A stretch of 64,000 nt of DNA from Ascidia mentula. Lineage: Eukaryota; Chordata; Ascidiacea; Phlebobranchia; Ascidiidae. Below are positions 60,781 through 64,000 of the stretch, piece after piece (position 1 is the stretch's first letter; every line of letters starts with the position of its first letter). The translations under genes and the position numbers were made by a program. Location of the stretch: positions 21,519,001 through 21,583,000 of the forward strand of contig OX387199.1 in the NCBI GenBank assembly GCA_947561715.1, in the 5' to 3' direction. The notes beneath the pieces are model-generated. The model searched no databases, was not told the origin of the DNA, and saw nothing but the letters and a program-made list of their open reading frames with translations.

Positions 60781-62850
60781 TCAAAAAACATCAGCTGTCA
60801 TCCAAGTTATTTACTCACAAGAATTGTTTGTGAAGTTCGTGGATTAAATCGTGTTTGAATAAAATCGGTTGAGATCGATAATAATCAGCAATCTTCGGCG
60901 TTTAAATGCCGAGCTATAGCTAGGTTATAACCTAACCACACGCCAACGCACCCGCACAAAATCAGATTTAATTCGTTTCATTGCAATAATAATATTTGCT
61001 GTTGTCAAGGAAACCGTTACGTCACAACGATGTGAAACATATTCGAACTTGGCCGATCATTAAAGTTAAGCCAACCGTTAAAATTTCCACTTTTGTTAGT
61101 TGAGGCGAAACATCGCGCGATGTTCTAAAATTCTTGTGTAAAACATCGTGTGACCTCAGAACTACTTAGTTTTATGGCAACGGTTTGCGGCTCCCCCCGA
61201 TTTGAAGTACGCGGAAATGTCTGTGACGGAAATTTCCTGTTTTTCCAAAACATTCGCCTTACATCGGTCTGTGGTTTAAATGTCAGAGCTAACTCACGAC
61301 GCAACATCGGATTTAATTGCTTTTCACTGGCAAATGTAATAATGTCGCGAACGCTTTGTGAACACGGTTCACTTACAACGTTGAAAAGAACTGTTGACAA
61401 TGAACTTGGCCGTACGTTGATGTGAAGCAAACCGTTGTAGCTTCACGAAACTTCAGAACTACTTGATATCAAACAGTAATATTTGACATTCACTGGCAGC
61501 AACAACGATCACAATTTGTCTGTTGATATAGGGCACAATTTTCTCTGATATTTTTTTAATCGTTCTGTTTACTCTTTCGCTGTTCACGGTACGAGATAAT
61601 AAAAGCTTCTGTTTTCAATGTTTAAACAAGGGCTCTCGATGCATTTGGAAACGTAACCAATGTTGTAAAGCACCAATTGTTGTCAATGAACTTTGAGCTA
61701 AGCAACCCGTTGAAATTTCCACTGTTGAGGCGAAACATCACATGGTGTTTTGAAATTAGTGAATAACATCACGTGATTTCACAAACATACACGGTTTCAA
61801 CGTACGAGTTTTTTATGGTTTGCGGCGAAAAATCCTTTTCGATAGTGGAGGACGATGAATTGCAGAAACCTAAGTTAACCTCATGTGTTTAATGTTTTGT
61901 GAAATACAGAGTACTTTGAAAAGTTTTCTTTGTTCCTGTCCGGAACTTCATCCAGCGTTCGAGTCTCCGTCTCCAATTTCCTGGGTGTGCCAACAGTCAT
62001 GGTGTTTTGCACCCCAATACATATTGCGCAAAGATACCAATTTTAATTCTAATTTTAAAGTTGGGTATTTTCTTGTCGCCGGGAAAATGGTCACCAGATT
62101 TTAAATTGTTGCAACATTTTACGTGAACACCCTTGCGCGACGAGGCGGAACATCACGTGATGTTTCCAGACCCCTGGGGCCACGAACACCATTGTTTTTC
62201 TCAAAAGTAAGGGATTTTTATAAAGACTACGTCCACTTATAAGTTTTTGTGATCTTCGAAAGAAGAGGTACTACACAAGTTAGTTTCATCGAATCAATTT
62301 GCTGCAAACATCATCAGGACCTTTGAGTCCAAGTGCATGGAGGTTTTACATTGTCAGTGAAAAATTCCACCCAAACTATGTAAATGTATACGATATGAAG
62401 ACAAATAAGTATGGGACATTAATTTTACTTTGCGACTTTACTACGCAAAAAATATTTTTGCTCTGATTAATAACTTAACAACAATAGTTGTATTTTCCAT
62501 TGTGTAACAGCAATATTGACAGGACTTAATAGTGGTGTAATCAAACGCTAACTTTTTCCACAAGACTTATATTGTCAAGTCCTTGAAATAGTAATGTTTT
62601 CATGGACTGGTTGAGTTGAGATGGATAATAGTCAGCAAGCTTCGGCTCTGGAATTTAAATACCGAGCTAACCTAATCACATGGCGACGCCCTCGTATTAA
62701 ATCTGATTTAATTCCTTTCATTGTAATATTAATAATGGCAGTTGTTATGGTGCCGGTTACGTCACATCATTGAGAAACATACTTGAACTTTGTTGTAGAG
62801 CTAATTAAATTGTTGAAATTCCACTCTTGTTAGTTAAGGCGATCCCTAGG
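60780..62850. repeat. Degenerate repeat module, three to four copies
   Basis: Related segments lie at about 60860-61130, 61270-61440, 61690-61780 and 62610-62850. Shared landmarks in order are ATAATCAGCAA/ATAGTCAGCAA, CTTCGGC, AATGCCGAGCTA or ATACCGAGCTA, ATCNGATTTAATT, GTTACGTCACA and TTGAAATTTCCAC, with GGCGAAACATC in the first and third copies. The outer copies (60.86 and 62.61 kb) are the most complete. No coding capacity is seen. Confidence 0.65.
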
Positions 62851-63661
62851 CTTTATCAAAAACAATTTGCAGCAACCCATATAAAAACCGCAATGGTATT
62901 TCAGACCTCCAAAACATTTAAAAATGTTGCACAAGACAAAAAACAACAAGTGCTGAATTTGCACGTACCTCGGAGGCAGCAACCGGCACGCCCATGCTAG
63001 CCTTAGCTCGTAACATAGCCTGCTCGCGCAGTCCGTCATTCGCCTGGCCACGCTATAAACAAAGGACTGCTATTTACGGTCTTACAGTAGCACTAAAGAG
63101 GCAAAACGAAGTTATGACAGCAGTGAGGTTTTACTACCAAGATTTAAATAGATTTCGCCTGTTTGTAATCTTTCGAAACATGAACATTTGTAAAATGATT
63201 TGATTTAAATGAGTTTCATTCACAAATCTCTACAAAAAAAAACAGCGAATGATTTCATTCACAAACATCTACTAACAAAATATACCACAGCGAACTACAC
63301 TAACTATGTACTCAGTGCAAGTTCTTTTACGCTTTAAACAAACAGTTAGCTTCACATAACAGTTTTACACCAAGCGCAAGGATAGATTGTGAAGCAACGC
63401 AACTCCAGAAACAACTTCCCTATAATGAGGAAATTTTGTTTACAGTAGGCAATAAAATAATGGATATACGATCCAATCTACATCAACATATGGAAGCTCG
63501 AGCAACTCAAGTTGAATGGAATATTACTAGATATAAGTGTGGAGACAAAAGTTTAGGTCGAATATTCAACAGGCAATGGCCTTACTGCGTTTGCTTCAAG
63601 CATCAGGAAATTTGGGTTGATTTATTTCATTACATCTTGTTGCCTCATATCTTGCCTTGTT
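62851..63661. other. No gene recognised
   Basis: Short frames at 62830-63051 (minus) and 62994-63203 (plus) have no recognisable domains. Some of this may be the 3' UTR of the minus-strand gene whose stop codon is at 63662. Confidence 0.35.
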
Positions 63662-63800
63662 TTAAAGTTTTTCAGAGAAGTCCAGACAGAGTTGAGTAAC
63701 TTCCTCTTCCTCGCTTCCTTCAGGACTTTCGATTTCATGGAAGAGTTCTTTCTTCTTTTGTTTCAGCGCTTTATTTTCACCTCCATCAGGTTCCAGGTAA
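63662..63800 (-). CDS. Last exon of a gene extending past the right edge (partial)
   Basis: After an acceptor TTTTTTTACAACAG| (exon start 63800) an open frame reads YLEPDGGENKALKQKKKEL, then FHEIESPEGSEEEE and VTQLCLDFSEKL before TAA. The composition (alternating acidic and lysine-rich, no low-entropy AT bias) is that of a real acidic C-terminus. The exon begins with one base completing a codon. No upstream exon is visible in the remaining 200 bp. No family recognised. Confidence 0.5.
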
Positions 63801-64000
63801 CTGTTGTAAAAAAACGCAATCGTGGAAAAAATGGTTGTTTCTGCAATTATTATCGGTTAAGATTACAAGCTGGCATCGCTTAAAATGTGAAATCTTGCCA
63901 ATGTCGTTCAAAAATAAAATGCATGAAAACGACGACGAATTGAAAATTCGGAAAACTGAACTATGAAAAACTGTTCAGGGATGCTTTTCATTAAAAAAAT

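Overview
This is an animal genome window, most likely from an ascidian tunicate of the Ciona type. The organism is inferred from AT-rich DNA, many small exons, very short GT-AG introns, tRNA-derived and Penelope-like repeats, and an LDLa-bearing GPCR locus. Exon-by-exon reading with phase checks gives five multi-exon gene models, three of them strong, plus one receptor pseudogene. Gene models are read from splice signals and reading-frame continuity, with no transcript evidence.

Left part (1-15 kb). After about 5 kb without a recognisable gene, a 10-exon minus-strand gene (9730 to 5302) encodes a 486-residue Arg/Ser-rich protein that I cannot name. It is divergent from a complete 4-exon adrenodoxin-type ferredoxin gene (FDX1-like, 10675-11828, plus). 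A tentative 3-exon minus-strand gene (13198 to 12070) converges on FDX1. A 3-exon plus-strand gene (13823-14838) encodes an 83-residue secreted protein with eight cysteines.

Middle (16-57 kb). The dominant structure is a tandem duplication with a period of about 21-22 kb. The left copy is an apparently intact 16-exon minus-strand gene (34625 to 19471) for a 1040-residue receptor: signal peptide, about ten LDLa-like modules and a rhodopsin-family 7TM domain. The right copy (56035 to 41381) has the same exons but carries a nonsense codon, frameshifts and a deletion through TM6, so it is a pseudogene, although its first ectodomain exons look intact. Equivalent introns were filled differently. 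The left copy's large intron holds a 4.6-kb minisatellite with a 17-bp unit. The right copy's holds a Ty3/gypsy-family LTR element (48971 to about 52565). Another left-copy intron contains an older gypsy fossil with a hAT-type MITE nested in it. A Penelope-like fragment with a GIY-YIG endonuclease lies in the right copy.

Right part (57-64 kb). This is gene-poor. It has a Glu-rich 165-codon reading frame (58760 to 58263, minus), a degenerate repeat module recurring between 60.8 and 62.9 kb, and what looks like the last exon of a minus-strand gene entering from beyond the right edge (63800 to 63662).
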